Assembly (NCBI RefSeq): GCF_003584015.1
Contig: NZ_QXFM01000073.1
Span: forward strand, 1-64,000
Reading direction: 5' to 3'
Source of the DNA: Aurantiacibacter xanthus
GTDB taxonomy: Bacteria; Pseudomonadota; Alphaproteobacteria; Sphingomonadales; Sphingomonadaceae
DNA: 64,000 bases
This document shows positions 39,958 through 48,982 of this stretch, piece after piece. Below the pieces are notes generated by a model. The model worked only from the letters and a program-made list of their open reading frames with translations. It was not told the DNA's origin and did not search any database. The translations under genes and the position numbers were made by a program. Within the stretch, counting starts at the first letter, position 1. The number at the start of each line of letters is the position of its first letter.

Positions 39958-42389
39958 TCGGCGGCTTCCCAGCTCAGGCTTTCGGCCTCGCTCGCCTCGG
40001 CGCGGTAGTCAGCCGAGCCGGGCCACGGGCGGTTGGTGAGCGCCGGATACCACTGCGCCGGATCGTTGCCGACCGCCTCGCGCAGCAGATCGAGCCGCCG
40101 CACGGTGCTTTCGCGGCCCGACAGCATGGCGATGACCTCGGGCGCACCCGACAGATCGAGCCGCACCACCACGCTGGCATCGGGCTGGCGCACGAGGAAG
40201 CAGCGCGAGTGCGCGGGCAGGCTGCGGATCAGCGCCAGCTCGTGCTCGGTGAGGCCGAAGCCCTCGCAATAGTCCTCGGGCCGCGCGCGGCTGTTGGGCA
40301 TGAACACCATGGTCGCGGTCTGCTCGACCAGCGCGGTGCTGATCTTGCTGTCGAGCGCATCGCGCGCCGACTGCGTGGCGAAACCGACCAGCGCGTTGCG
40401 TTTGCGCAGCGTCTTCAGCCAGTCGCGGATGCGCGCGGCGAAGATCTCGTCGTCGAGCGCCTTCCAGCCCTCGTCGATCAGGATCATCGTTGGCTTGCCG
40501 TCGAGCCGCTCGTCGATGCGCTGGAACAGGTACATCATCGTGGGCGTGCGCAGGCGCGGGTTGTCGAGCAGCGCGGTCATGTCGAAGCCCATCACCCGCG
40601 TGGAAAGGTCGAGCTTGTCGGCGGCGTTGTCGAACAGCCAGGCGAATTCGCCGTCCTCGATCCAGGCCGAGAGGCGGTCGGCCAGATCGCCCGGCTGCGG
40701 ACGGCGGCTGCCGCTCAGCAGCTCGCGGAAATAGCGCAGACGGCGTAGGCTCGGGGCATTGCCATAGGCGGCATCGACGGCGGCGGCGATCAGGCCGTTT
40801 TCCTCCGGCCCGTCGGCCTTGAGCAGCACTGCAAGCCAGTCGCGCAGGAAGGCGCGGTTTGCCGGCGTGTCGGGCATGGCCAGCGGATTGAAGCCCGTGG
40901 GTTCGCCCGCGTGGATGCGCTCGTAAGAGCCGCCGATGCCGCGAATGAACAGCTCGGCACCGCGATCCTTGTCGAACAGGATCGTGCGCGGGGCGAACTT
41001 CTGCGCCTGTGCAGCGAGGAAGTTCATCACCACGGTCTTGCCCGAACCCGACGGCCCGATGACCGAGAAATTGCCGAGGTCGCCGTGATGGAAGTTGAAG
41101 AAGAACGGCGTGGCGCTGGTGGTTTGCAGCAGCGTGACCGCCTCGCCCCAGTGGTTGCCCTCGGCCTGCCCGAGCGCGAAGCCGTGGAACGAGCCGAAGC
41201 CCGCCATATTGGCGGTGGAGATCAGCGCGCGGCGCACGAGGTATCCTTCGTTGCCGGGGAACTGGCCCCAGAAGGCGGGTTCGAGATTGGTATCCTCGCG
41301 CACGGCAATCGCGCCAGTGTCGGCCAGCGCGGCGGCGACCGAGGCACTGGCGTCGTCGAGCCGGGCGAGGTCGCGTTCGCGCACCAGCACGGTGAGGTGA
41401 TGATCGCCGAACCCGACCGAGCCTGCGCCCAGTTCGTCGCGCGCGGCCATCATGTCCAGGCGTTCTGCCTGCGCCTCCTCGTCCGCCGAGCGCAGACGGC
41501 GGATCGCAAGGTCGATCTTCTCGCGCGCGGTCTGCCGCTCCTGCGGGGCGAAGCTTTCGGTCACGACCATCTCGAACGGCAGTCGCAACATGGCGTCGAG
41601 CAGGCCGGGGCTGGTCGCCTCGGGATAGTCCTTGAGGCTGAGGATCGACGAGAAATCGGCCCCCTGCGCGCCGCGCAGTTCCATCGCGTCGAGCCCGAAG
41701 GAGGCGCGGCGATAGGGCAGCATATTGCCCACATCGGTGTCGTCCTCGGGGCGGCGCACCGGGCGCATCTCGCCATTGTAAAGCGCTGAGAGAAGTTCGA
41801 GCAGTTCGTTGTTGGTGGCCCCGCTGTGGCCGACATAGTCGCCGAGCGGCTGCGCGCCGTAATCACCCAGCGAGGCGGCCAGCGCCTGCACCGCCGCGCG
41901 CAAGCTGCGCAGGTCTTTCGGATCGACCGCCTCGGCTTCGCCCTTACGGCCCTTGAGCATTTTGCTGACCCGCTCGGCGAGACCCGCCTTGCCGCGCGCG
42001 GGACGACGCACGAGGGTGATGAACTGGTCGTTCACGAACAGCGAGCCGGACGACAGCTTCTCGCGCCACGCCTTGTCGATATGCGCCGAGAGCGGATCGG
42101 GGAACCGCGCCTCCAGCTCCACGCTCACCCTCCGGCGGATCACGTGGTGATAGAGCACAAACCGCGCATCGAGGTTCGAGCGCAGCATCACCTCGCGCGT
42201 GGCGGAATGGGCGTTAAGCGCGTCTGTGTCCTCGGTCTCGAACAGCAGGCCGGGCACCTGCAGCGCGGCCATCAGCGAACCGTCGCGCAGCAGCAGTGTG
42301 CCCGCGTCGACGAGGCGCGCATAGGGCAGGCGGTCTCCCGCCTGCGCTTCCTTCGCGCTCCATGCCGCGGCTCCCAGCCATTTGCTCAT
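39954..42389 (-). CDS. virB4: Type IV secretion ATPase VirB4
   Basis: An 811-residue VirB4/CagE ATPase with an N-terminal membrane-associated region and a C-terminal ATPase domain: Walker A GPSGSGKTVVMNF and Walker B TMILIDEGWKAL. It energises pilus assembly and substrate transfer. ATG 42389 is used because GGAGCGACG precedes it, the same site as at virB10; an in-frame ATG at 42404 is less likely. It follows virB3 by 45 bp. Confidence 0.94.
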   Translation of the reverse strand: MSKWLGAAAWSAKEAQAGDRLPYARLVDAGTLLLRDGSLMAALQVPGLLFETEDTDALNAHSATREVMLRSNLDARFVLYHHVIRRRVSVELEARFPDPLSAHIDKAWREKLSSGSLFVNDQFITLVRRPARGKAGLAERVSKMLKGRKGEAEAVDPKDLRSLRAAVQALAASLGDYGAQPLGDYVGHSGATNNELLELLSALYNGEMRPVRRPEDDTDVGNMLPYRRASFGLDAMELRGAQGADFSSILSLKDYPEATSPGLLDAMLRLPFEMVVTESFAPQERQTAREKIDLAIRRLRSADEEAQAERLDMMAARDELGAGSVGFGDHHLTVLVRERDLARLDDASASVAAALADTGAIAVREDTNLEPAFWGQFPGNEGYLVRRALISTANMAGFGSFHGFALGQAEGNHWGEAVTLLQTTSATPFFFNFHHGDLGNFSVIGPSGSGKTVVMNFLAAQAQKFAPRTILFDKDRGAELFIRGIGGSYERIHAGEPTGFNPLAMPDTPANRAFLRDWLAVLLKADGPEENGLIAAAVDAAYGNAPSLRRLRYFRELLSGSRRPQPGDLADRLSAWIEDGEFAWLFDNAADKLDLSTRVMGFDMTALLDNPRLRTPTMMYLFQRIDERLDGKPTMILIDEGWKALDDEIFAARIRDWLKTLRKRNALVGFATQSARDALDSKISTALVEQTATMVFMPNSRARPEDYCEGFGLTEHELALIRSLPAHSRCFLVRQPDASVVVRLDLSGAPEVIAMLSGRESTVRRLDLLREAVGNDPAQWYPALTNRPWPGSADYRAEASEAESLSWEAAE

Positions 42390-42434
42390 TCGTCGTCGCT
42401 CCATGCCGCCACTTGCTGGCGGGCTAAGGCGCGC

Positions 42435-42716
42435 TCAGGCTGCGTAGGAATTGCAGCCCCAGCGCTTGTAGTTCTTGACCCGCGGACACTTCGAAACCTT
42501 GGTCAGCCAGAGGTCGAAAATGCGCGGCTCGCGCAGGCACGCGAAATAGCCGATTGCGTGCATGATCAGCGGGATCGGCAGGATCCAGAAGCTCTTGAGG
42601 ATCAGGAACGCCTCGGTGGTAACCAGCGCGTTGATCACGAAGAAGTTCAGCGTCACGCCCGCAAACATCTGCGGCCGGGTCAGCGCGCGGTGAACGCGGG
42701 AGCGGGCGAGCTGCAT
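42435..42716 (-). CDS. virB3: Type IV secretion protein VirB3
   Basis: A 93-residue protein with two close hydrophobic segments (MFAGVTLNFFVINALVTTEAFLIL and FWILPIPLIMHAIGYFACL) preceded by VHRALTRPQMFAGV and followed by REPRIFDLW, the VirB3 pattern. It is an inner-membrane pilus assembly protein. The start overlaps the virB2 stop in TGATG. The Cys at PRVKNYKRWGCNSY is an unusual tail. Confidence 0.9.
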   Translation of the reverse strand: MQLARSRVHRALTRPQMFAGVTLNFFVINALVTTEAFLILKSFWILPIPLIMHAIGYFACLREPRIFDLWLTKVSKCPRVKNYKRWGCNSYAA

Positions 42717-43006
42717 CAGCCTGCCGCGCCCTGAATACCGGCCACGATCGAGCCCGCGCCGAAGATGATGAACACGCCGATGATCACGGTCGCGCCGAAG
42801 CGCCAGTTCATCCGGCCCGTCAGCATCATGAAGCCGACTGCCGCCACGGCCATCACCGCCACCGTGGTCGCGACCGTGCCGAGCATGGTCTGCTGCATCC
42901 AAGAAAACGCGTTGTTGATCGGCGAGGAGCCGGCCGGGTCCTGCGCAAAGGCAGCCGAAGGAACAAGCAGGGTGGCAAGCGCGGCGATACGGGCAATGAA
43001 CGACAT
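42716..43006 (-). CDS. virB2: Type IV secretion major pilin VirB2
   Basis: A 96-residue prepilin with a signal peptide (IARIAALATLLVPSAAFAQ) and two hydrophobic helices (MLGTVATTVAVMAVAAVGFMMLTG and FGATVIIGVFIIFGAGSIVAGI) joined by a short RMNWR loop. This is the VirB2/TrbC pilin architecture. It lies 2 bp after virB1 and overlaps virB3. Confidence 0.92.
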   Translation of the reverse strand: MSFIARIAALATLLVPSAAFAQDPAGSSPINNAFSWMQQTMLGTVATTVAVMAVAAVGFMMLTGRMNWRFGATVIIGVFIIFGAGSIVAGIQGAAG

Positions 43007-43008
43007 GG

Positions 43009-43662
43009 TTACTCAGAACTCCGGGAATGGTTGGCGAGGCGGCCCATGATGGCGGCCACATATTGCTGCGTTTCGCGAATGCGCGGAATGCCGCCCGCGC
43101 GCATCACACGCCCCGGTCCGGCATTGTAAGCGGCGAGCGCCTTTTCGAGATTGCCGTCGAAGCGGTCGAGCTGTTCGCGCAGATAGCGCGCGCCGCCTTC
43201 GAGGTTGGCAAAGGGATCGCCCGCATCGACGCCGAGATAGCGCGCGGTGCCGGGCATCAACTGGGCAAGGCCCTGCGCGCCGACGGGGCTGCGGGCATTG
43301 GCGCGCCAGCGGCTCTCCTGCCACACCAGCGCCTCGATGAGGGCTGGGGAAAGGTCGAAACGGGCGGCCAGTTCGGCGACCTTGGCGGCATAGGCCAGCG
43401 GCACGTCATCGTCGTGCAGCGCCGGGTCTGCGACCGCGCTTTCGGGCACGAGGGCGGAAATCTCTGCAGGAACCTGCACGGGGGCGGGAACCATCGCGTA
43501 GCTCGCGGATAGATCCTGCGAAGCGGCCACGGCCATGGCAGGCCCGGCAACCCAACGCGCTTCGCCCGCTGCGCCCACTTCGAGGACGTCGGCATGGGCC
43601 GGCGCTGCACCGACCGCGATCACCAAGGCAGTTGCCGACAAAGTCAGCGCGCGCAGAATCAT
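43009..43662 (-). CDS. virB1: Lytic transglycosylase (VirB1-like, SLT domain)
   Basis: A 217-residue exported protein: signal peptide (LTLSATALVIAVGAAPAHA), a linker rich in Ala, Val and Pro, then an SLT domain from about residue 95 with catalytic Glu116 (VWQESRW), the SPVGAQGLAQLMPGTA motif and ALAAYNAGPGRV. It opens the peptidoglycan for the secretion channel. ATG 43662 follows GGAGGG. It is the first gene of the virB operon. Confidence 0.9.
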   Translation of the reverse strand: MILRALTLSATALVIAVGAAPAHADVLEVGAAGEARWVAGPAMAVAASQDLSASYAMVPAPVQVPAEISALVPESAVADPALHDDDVPLAYAAKVAELAARFDLSPALIEALVWQESRWRANARSPVGAQGLAQLMPGTARYLGVDAGDPFANLEGGARYLREQLDRFDGNLEKALAAYNAGPGRVMRAGGIPRIRETQQYVAAIMGRLANHSRSSE

Positions 43663-43744
43663 CCGTACCCTCCGAAGCGCCCCCAATGCTTACAATAGAT
43701 GACAACCGCGTGACACAGTAAAGGCCCCTGCGGTAAATGCATCG

Positions 43745-43782
43745 AAAAGCCCCGCCGGGCACCATGGCACGGCGGGGCTTTT
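43745..43782 (-). terminator. Rho-independent terminator after the TPR gene
   Basis: AAAAGCCCCGCCG (43745-43757) and CGGCGGGGCTTTT (43770-43782) form a 13-bp stem. In the minus transcript it lies just after the TPR gene and ends in a TTTT, upstream of virB1, so it insulates the virB operon. Confidence 0.85.
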
Positions 43783-43841
43783 GAAGTCCGGCCGACAACT
43801 CCGCCAGGGCGGGCGTCGATACGGTATTATACAATAGCGGC

Positions 43842-44216
43842 TTAGTTCATCGCCACGGCGGACTGTTCGAGCGTACGCAGCGCGAGGCGTGCGGCAGCGC
43901 GCGAATCGATCCACTCGCCGTCGGCCAGTTCGAGCTGGTAACGCACATCGGAGCGGGCGGCGGCGCGATAGTAGCCGGCGGCCTTGTCCTTGTCGCCGCG
44001 CACGGCCCAGGCCGAGCCGAGGTTGATCAGTAGAGCCGGGTCTTCCGGGTTCTGCGCGAGGTTCGCTTCGAGGCGGGCGATGGCGGCATCGGTCTCGCCC
44101 TGCGTCAGCTCCTCGTAGGCGGCGTCGCGGTGTTGGTCGGTGTTCATACCGGCCATCATGGCGGCGGGGGCGGCCTGTGCCATCATCAGCGCGACGGCTG
44201 CTTGCAATACGATCAT
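43842..44216 (-). CDS. Exported TPR-repeat protein
   Basis: A 124-residue protein with a hydrophobic N-terminus (MIVLQAAVALMMAQAAPAAMM) that may be a signal peptide, followed by about two TPR-like helical pairs (EELTQGETDAAIARLEANLAQNPEDPALLINLGSAWAVRGDKDKAAGYYRAAARSD). TPR repeats mediate protein binding. ATG 44216 follows GGGAG. It is terminated before the virB operon and diverges from the beta-helix lipoprotein. Role unknown. Confidence 0.75.
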   Translation of the reverse strand: MIVLQAAVALMMAQAAPAAMMAGMNTDQHRDAAYEELTQGETDAAIARLEANLAQNPEDPALLINLGSAWAVRGDKDKAAGYYRAAARSDVRYQLELADGEWIDSRAAARLALRTLEQSAVAMN

Positions 44217-44365
44217 TCTCAATCTCCCAAACTGTGAATGACCGAAGAATGCGATTCGCCCGGCAGAAATGCAATGAAACTGTCATTTTGTCACAAATAT
44301 GAAACCTTCGGTTTTGCGGCGGCATTTCTGGCGCATTTCTGCGGTTCGCCGGCTGCATGACGGGC

Positions 44366-44383
44366 CTGTCACCTGGCTGTCGT
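44366..44383 (+). promoter_or_regulatory. Candidate Pho box
   Basis: CTGTCAC-CTGG-CTGTCGT: two CTGTCAY-like heptamers with 11 bp between starts, the PhoB-box arrangement. Another CTGTCAC lies at 44422 and CTGTCAT at 44280 in the same 286-bp intergenic stretch, which otherwise holds the promoters of the TPR gene and the lipoprotein. It stands 120 bp before the lipoprotein start. Confidence 0.6.
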
Positions 44384-44502
44384 CTGACGATCACAATTTA
44401 ATCGAGCCCTTTGCAAACAAACTGTCACGCGACGCTCCTAGCGAGCGAGCCGCGACTTAATTCGCACTCCTGATTCTCGGTTTTTTGAGGGGACCGTTCG
44501 CT

Positions 44503-46131
44503 GTGACTAACCTTTCTCGCTCGCTCATCATCGGCACCAGCGTGCTGGCTCTGGCCGCTTGCGGTCCTGAACAAATTGCTTCGCCGGGCACCGGCTCCGT
44601 CAATATCGACTATACCGACAACTCGGTGACCAACCCGACGCCGACCCCGAGCTCCTCGCCCGTCGTTGCCGCAGGCGATTGCCCGACCCTGACTGCCGAC
44701 GGTTCGGTTGCCCTAACCAACGACGGTACCGTATCCGGCCCGACCGGCTCCTACCGTGTCTGCACCCTGCCGGGCCTGATCACCAAGTCGGTGACCCTGC
44801 CGAAGCTCTCGGGCGTGCTCTATCGCATGAACGGTCGCGTAAATGTCGGCTGCGACGGTGGCCCGGTCGCTCCGACCAATTACACCTCGACGACTGTCGG
44901 ATGTAGCACTCCGCTGAACGCCGATACCAACGTCACGCTCACGATCGAACCCGGCGTGATTCTCTATGGTGAGAAGGGTGCGTCCTGGCTCGCCGTAAAC
45001 CGCGGTAACAAGATCCACGCCGTGGGTACGCCGAGCAAGCCGATCATCTTCACCAGCTTCGAAAACGTAGCTGGTGTGAACAACGAAAACACGGGCGGCA
45101 GTCAGTGGGGTGGTGTTGTGCTGCTCGGCCGTGCGACCATTACCGATTGCGAACTCGGTACGGTCGGCGGAACCGGCGCTGGTGCATGCCAGCGCAGCAC
45201 GGAAGGCTCGACAGACCCAGCGCAGTTCGGCGGCAATGACGACACCTACAATGCTGGCAGCATGGAATATGTGCAGCTCCGCTATTCGGGCTTCGCGCTT
45301 TCCACCAATAAGGAACTGCAGGCGCTGACCCCCTCGGGCGTCGGCACCGGCACCACGCTCAGCCACATTCAGTCGCACCGTTCGTCGGACGATGGTGCCG
45401 AATTCTTCGGCGGCAAGGTCAACATGAGCTACTACATCGCCACCGGCGCTGATGACGATAGCCTCGACGTCGACACCGGAGCCCGTCTGAACGTGCAGTA
45501 CGCGCTGCTGCTGCCGGTCCCGGGCCAAGGCGATGCGCTGATGGAAATCGACTCCAACGGCAACGAAGGTAACACTCCGCGCACCAACCTCCAGGTCGTG
45601 AACTTCCTCGCGTATCAGCCGCAGACCAGTTCGAACAACGAAGGCAACGACAAGGCCGCAGTGCTGTTCCGCGGCAACGCGGATGTGACGCTCTACAACG
45701 GTGCGATCATCGCACCGCAGAACGAGTGCATCCGCATGACGGCGAACACCACCGCTGCCAACCGTGCCACGCTGACCGCGCGCTCGGTTGCCCTGCAGTG
45801 CTCGGGCACCGGCGATGCCAAGTACATCGGCGACGGTTCGGGCGATGCCTTCACCGCCGCTCAGGTGCGCGGCTTCATCACCGGCGATGCTTCGAACAAG
45901 GAAGACTTCACCAACACGCTGACCGGCACCTTCTTCAACGGTTCTAACGAAGATGGCGTCGCAGTCACCAGCGCAACGGGCCTGTCGTCCTTCTTCGTGG
46001 AGCTCAGCCCCAACCACATCGGTGCGGCCTGGACCGGCAATGCCGACTGGTACAAGGGCTGGACCTGCAACAGCAGCATCGCGAACTTCGGGGCTTCCTC
46101 GACGGCTTGCACCTCGCTGCCGACGACCTGA
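44503..46131 (+). CDS. Predicted surface lipoprotein with beta-helix-like repeats
   Basis: A 542-residue protein from GTG 44503 with a lipoprotein signal (SRSLIIGTSVLALAAC, lipobox LAAC). A Thr/Pro/Ser-rich spacer (TNPTPTPSSSPVV) follows. The body has right-handed beta-helix-like phrases (LTIEPGVILYGEKGASWLAVNRGNKIHAVGTPSKPIIFTSF; SQWGGVVLLGRATI) and several Cys pairs. Function not known. It is followed after a hairpin by a TonB receptor, forming a lipoprotein/receptor pair, and a Pho box upstream suggests induction by phosphate limitation. Codon use is slightly less extreme in GC than in neighbours. Confidence 0.78.
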   Translation: MTNLSRSLIIGTSVLALAACGPEQIASPGTGSVNIDYTDNSVTNPTPTPSSSPVVAAGDCPTLTADGSVALTNDGTVSGPTGSYRVCTLPGLITKSVTLPKLSGVLYRMNGRVNVGCDGGPVAPTNYTSTTVGCSTPLNADTNVTLTIEPGVILYGEKGASWLAVNRGNKIHAVGTPSKPIIFTSFENVAGVNNENTGGSQWGGVVLLGRATITDCELGTVGGTGAGACQRSTEGSTDPAQFGGNDDTYNAGSMEYVQLRYSGFALSTNKELQALTPSGVGTGTTLSHIQSHRSSDDGAEFFGGKVNMSYYIATGADDDSLDVDTGARLNVQYALLLPVPGQGDALMEIDSNGNEGNTPRTNLQVVNFLAYQPQTSSNNEGNDKAAVLFRGNADVTLYNGAIIAPQNECIRMTANTTAANRATLTARSVALQCSGTGDAKYIGDGSGDAFTAAQVRGFITGDASNKEDFTNTLTGTFFNGSNEDGVAVTSATGLSSFFVELSPNHIGAAWTGNADWYKGWTCNSSIANFGASSTACTSLPTT

Positions 46132-46154
46132 GCGGCTGCCTGACGTGAATACTG

Positions 46155-46184
46155 CGGGGGCAGCCGCTCTGCCGGCTGCCCCCG
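46155..46184 (+). other. Intercistronic 12-bp hairpin
   Basis: CGGGGGCAGCCG (46155-46166) pairs with CGGCTGCCCCCG (46173-46184) around a 6-nt loop between the lipoprotein and the TonB receptor. There is no T-run, so it probably stabilises the upstream mRNA or partly attenuates transcription. Confidence 0.75.
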
Positions 46185-46224
46185 TTCATGCATCCAATGC
46201 ACTATTGATTTCAGGAGACCTCGG

Positions 46225-48876
46225 ATGTCCATCTCTTCGCGGCTGGTCGGTGCGCTCATCGTCACCACAGCTCTGACCCTTCCATCGCTCGCCTCTGCGC
46301 AGGAAAGCCCCGTGCCGGGCACCTCCACCACCGACGAGAGCGACCCGGTCGACGTTTCGGTTCCGGGCGGCAGCTCGGTCATCGTCGTGACCGGCCGCGT
46401 GAACCGCGATCCGGCCCAGACCTCGGCCCAGGTGACGAGCGTCCTGTCCACCGAAGACATCGCCCGTACCGGCGAAGGTGACATCGCCGGCGCCCTGTCG
46501 CGCGTGACTGGCCTGAGCGTGGTCGGCAACGGCTTCGTCTATGTGCGCGGCCTTGGCGATCGCTACTCGCTGGCGCTGCTCAACGGCTCGCCATTGCCGA
46601 GCCCGGAGCCGCTCAAGCGCGTGGTCCCGCTCGACCTGTTCCCGACCAGCGTGGTCTCCTCCTCGCTGGTGCAGAAGAGCTACTCGGTCAACTTCCCCGG
46701 CGAGTTCGGCGGCGGTGTGATCAACCTCACCACCCGCACCACGCCCGACGAGCCTTTCCTCACCATCGGCGGCAGCATCGGCGGCGATGTCGAGACGACG
46801 TTCCAGAACGGCCTGAGCTACTACGGCAGCTCGCGCGACTGGCTCGGCTACGACAACGGCGCGCGCCAGCCCGGCGGTAACGCGCTGCAATATGTCTCGA
46901 CCCCTGCGACGTTGCCGGTCGGTGCAGAGACGACGCCGATCGCGGCCCAACTGGTGACATCGCAGCAGGCGGTGATCCAGCAGATCGGCGATGTGCAACC
47001 CAACCTCGGCCTGTCGCTGAGCGGCGGGACTGCGATCCAGATGCCCGATGGTCAGCTCGGCATCGTCGCCGCGGCCAGCTATTCGAACAACTGGTCGACC
47101 CGCGACACCATCCAGCAGTCGGCCTCTTCGGGCAGCCTGAACTCGATCGAAAACGACTTCCGCCAGGTCGCGACCAACCAGAACGTGCTGGTCAACGGCA
47201 TGCTCGGGTTCGGTCTGGAACTGGGCGAGCACGTGATCCGCTGGACCAACGTCTACATCCACGACACGCTCAAGCGCGCCAGTTTGTCGGAAGGCACGAA
47301 GCCCGCGCAGAACGGCGACACCCGTTTCGTCAACCAGCGCACCGGCTTCTACGCGCGTCAGCTGATCGACACCCAGCTGGTGGGCGAATTCAAGTTCGGC
47401 GATCTCAGCCTCGACCTGCGTGGCAGCTATGCCAACACCAAGCGCGACGCGCCGGGCGAACTGATGTTCCCTTACCGGGAGACGCTGCTGCAGGGCGAGA
47501 CGATCTACACCATGTTCTCGAACAGCGGTGACCGTCCGTCGTACACCTACTCGAAGCTGAATGAGGATCTCTACTCGGCGGGTCTCGACCTCACCTATCC
47601 GATCACCGACACCTTCAACCTGACGGTGGGCGGTGCCTGGTCGGATTCGAAGCGCTTCAGCCTGCGCCGCGAGTTCCTGTTTTCGATTCCCGCGACCGGC
47701 ACGATCACCAAGGACGGCGTGACCGTGAGCAATCCGGATTTCGCTTTCGCACTGGCGACCCTGCGGCCCGACCTCTATTTCTCGCCCGAAATGGTCAACG
47801 CGCTGGGTATCACCCTGATCGACTCCGATCCGGGCACCAACGCCTTCAATGCCGGGCTCGAAAACTGGGCAGGCTATGCCAAGGCCGATCTGCTGCTGAA
47901 CGACATGATCACCATCGACGCGGGCGTGCGCTACGAGAAGGCCGACCTGTCGGTCTCTCCGGCGGTCGCCAATTCGACGGTCGATCCGACCAATCTCAGC
48001 AACGACTACTTCCTGCCGGCGCTTACGGTCACCTTCGACCTCGACGACGGGATGCAGATCCGCCTCAACGGTTCGAAGACCATCGCCCGCCCGCAGTTCC
48101 GCGAACTGATCGCGCAGCCCTTCTACGATCCCGACAGCAACCGTGCCTTCCGCGGCAACCCCTATCTGCAGGACAGCGAGCTGTACAACGCCGAGGCCCG
48201 CTTCGAGTGGTACTTCGCGCGTGGACAGCGCATCTCGCTGGCCGGGTTCTACAAGAAGATCGACAAGCCGATCGAGACCTTCGTGGTCGGCAGCACCGAC
48301 CTGCTGACCTCGTTCGCCAATGCGCCCGAAGCCTCGCTGTACGGTGCCGAGTTCGACGTTACCAAATACTTCGATCTCGAAAGCATGGGCGGCCTGTTCT
48401 CCAGCCGTCAGGCCGTGGTGCTCGCCAACTACACCTACACCAAGTCCGAACTGAAGGTGTCGGACGACGATCTGGTGAACGTGTTCGGCGCGCTCGGCAG
48501 CCCGGCTTCGATCTACTTCCGCGACGGCGCGCCGCTCACCGGGCAGTCGGACCATCTGGTCAACCTGCAGTTCGGGCTTGAGGATCTCGACCGCCTGTCG
48601 CAGCAGACCATTCTGGTGTCCTATGCCAGCAACCGCGTGGTCAGCCGCGGCCTCGTGGGCCAGCCCGACATCGTCGAGAAGCCGGGTGTGCGGATCGACT
48701 TCGTCTGGCGTGAAGGTTTCCGGATCGGCGGCACCGATGCTGAACTCAAGCTGGAAGCGCGCAACCTGCTCGGCACGCGCCATCAGGAGTTCCAGGACAA
48801 CGGCACCGACTACATCAACGTCAACACCTATGACGTTGGCCAGTCGTTCTCGGCCGGTCTGTCGGTGACCTTCTAA
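46225..48876 (+). CDS. TonB-dependent outer-membrane receptor, 2
   Basis: An 883-residue receptor: signal peptide (LTLPSLASAQ), TonB-box-like SSVIVVTGRVN, plug domain (about residues 70-170: RTGEGDIAGALSRVTGLSVVGNGFVYVRGLGDRYSLALLNGSPLP, NFPGEFGGGVINL) and a full barrel ending GLSVTF with the terminal Phe needed for assembly. The plug VRGLGDRYSLALLNG type is common in sphingomonads. The substrate is unknown; the Pho-box context suggests a phosphorus compound. A strong terminator follows. Confidence 0.93.
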   Translation: MSISSRLVGALIVTTALTLPSLASAQESPVPGTSTTDESDPVDVSVPGGSSVIVVTGRVNRDPAQTSAQVTSVLSTEDIARTGEGDIAGALSRVTGLSVVGNGFVYVRGLGDRYSLALLNGSPLPSPEPLKRVVPLDLFPTSVVSSSLVQKSYSVNFPGEFGGGVINLTTRTTPDEPFLTIGGSIGGDVETTFQNGLSYYGSSRDWLGYDNGARQPGGNALQYVSTPATLPVGAETTPIAAQLVTSQQAVIQQIGDVQPNLGLSLSGGTAIQMPDGQLGIVAAASYSNNWSTRDTIQQSASSGSLNSIENDFRQVATNQNVLVNGMLGFGLELGEHVIRWTNVYIHDTLKRASLSEGTKPAQNGDTRFVNQRTGFYARQLIDTQLVGEFKFGDLSLDLRGSYANTKRDAPGELMFPYRETLLQGETIYTMFSNSGDRPSYTYSKLNEDLYSAGLDLTYPITDTFNLTVGGAWSDSKRFSLRREFLFSIPATGTITKDGVTVSNPDFAFALATLRPDLYFSPEMVNALGITLIDSDPGTNAFNAGLENWAGYAKADLLLNDMITIDAGVRYEKADLSVSPAVANSTVDPTNLSNDYFLPALTVTFDLDDGMQIRLNGSKTIARPQFRELIAQPFYDPDSNRAFRGNPYLQDSELYNAEARFEWYFARGQRISLAGFYKKIDKPIETFVVGSTDLLTSFANAPEASLYGAEFDVTKYFDLESMGGLFSSRQAVVLANYTYTKSELKVSDDDLVNVFGALGSPASIYFRDGAPLTGQSDHLVNLQFGLEDLDRLSQQTILVSYASNRVVSRGLVGQPDIVEKPGVRIDFVWREGFRIGGTDAELKLEARNLLGTRHQEFQDNGTDYINVNTYDVGQSFSAGLSVTF

Positions 48877-48904
48877 CCGCCCGCCACACTGGCGACGACA
48901 AAGA

Positions 48905-48935
48905 AGGCCTCCCGTGCGAACGGGAGGCCTTTTTC
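48905..48935 (+). terminator. Rho-independent terminator
   Basis: AAGGCCTCCCGT (48905-48916), loop GCGA, ACGGGAGGCCTT (48921-48932), then TTT: a textbook 12-bp terminator 29 bp after the TonB receptor stop, between convergent genes. Confidence 0.93.
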
Positions 48936-48982
48936 GTTATGGTGTTGGGAAGGGGGGGAGAGCGCTGGTGCTTGCCCCCGCG

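Noticed and set aside
35773-43662. Integrative conjugative element based on the virB genes
   Set aside because: No relaxase, coupling ATPase, integrase, attachment repeats or tRNA was seen, and composition and neighbours (ppk1, ppx) look chromosomal.
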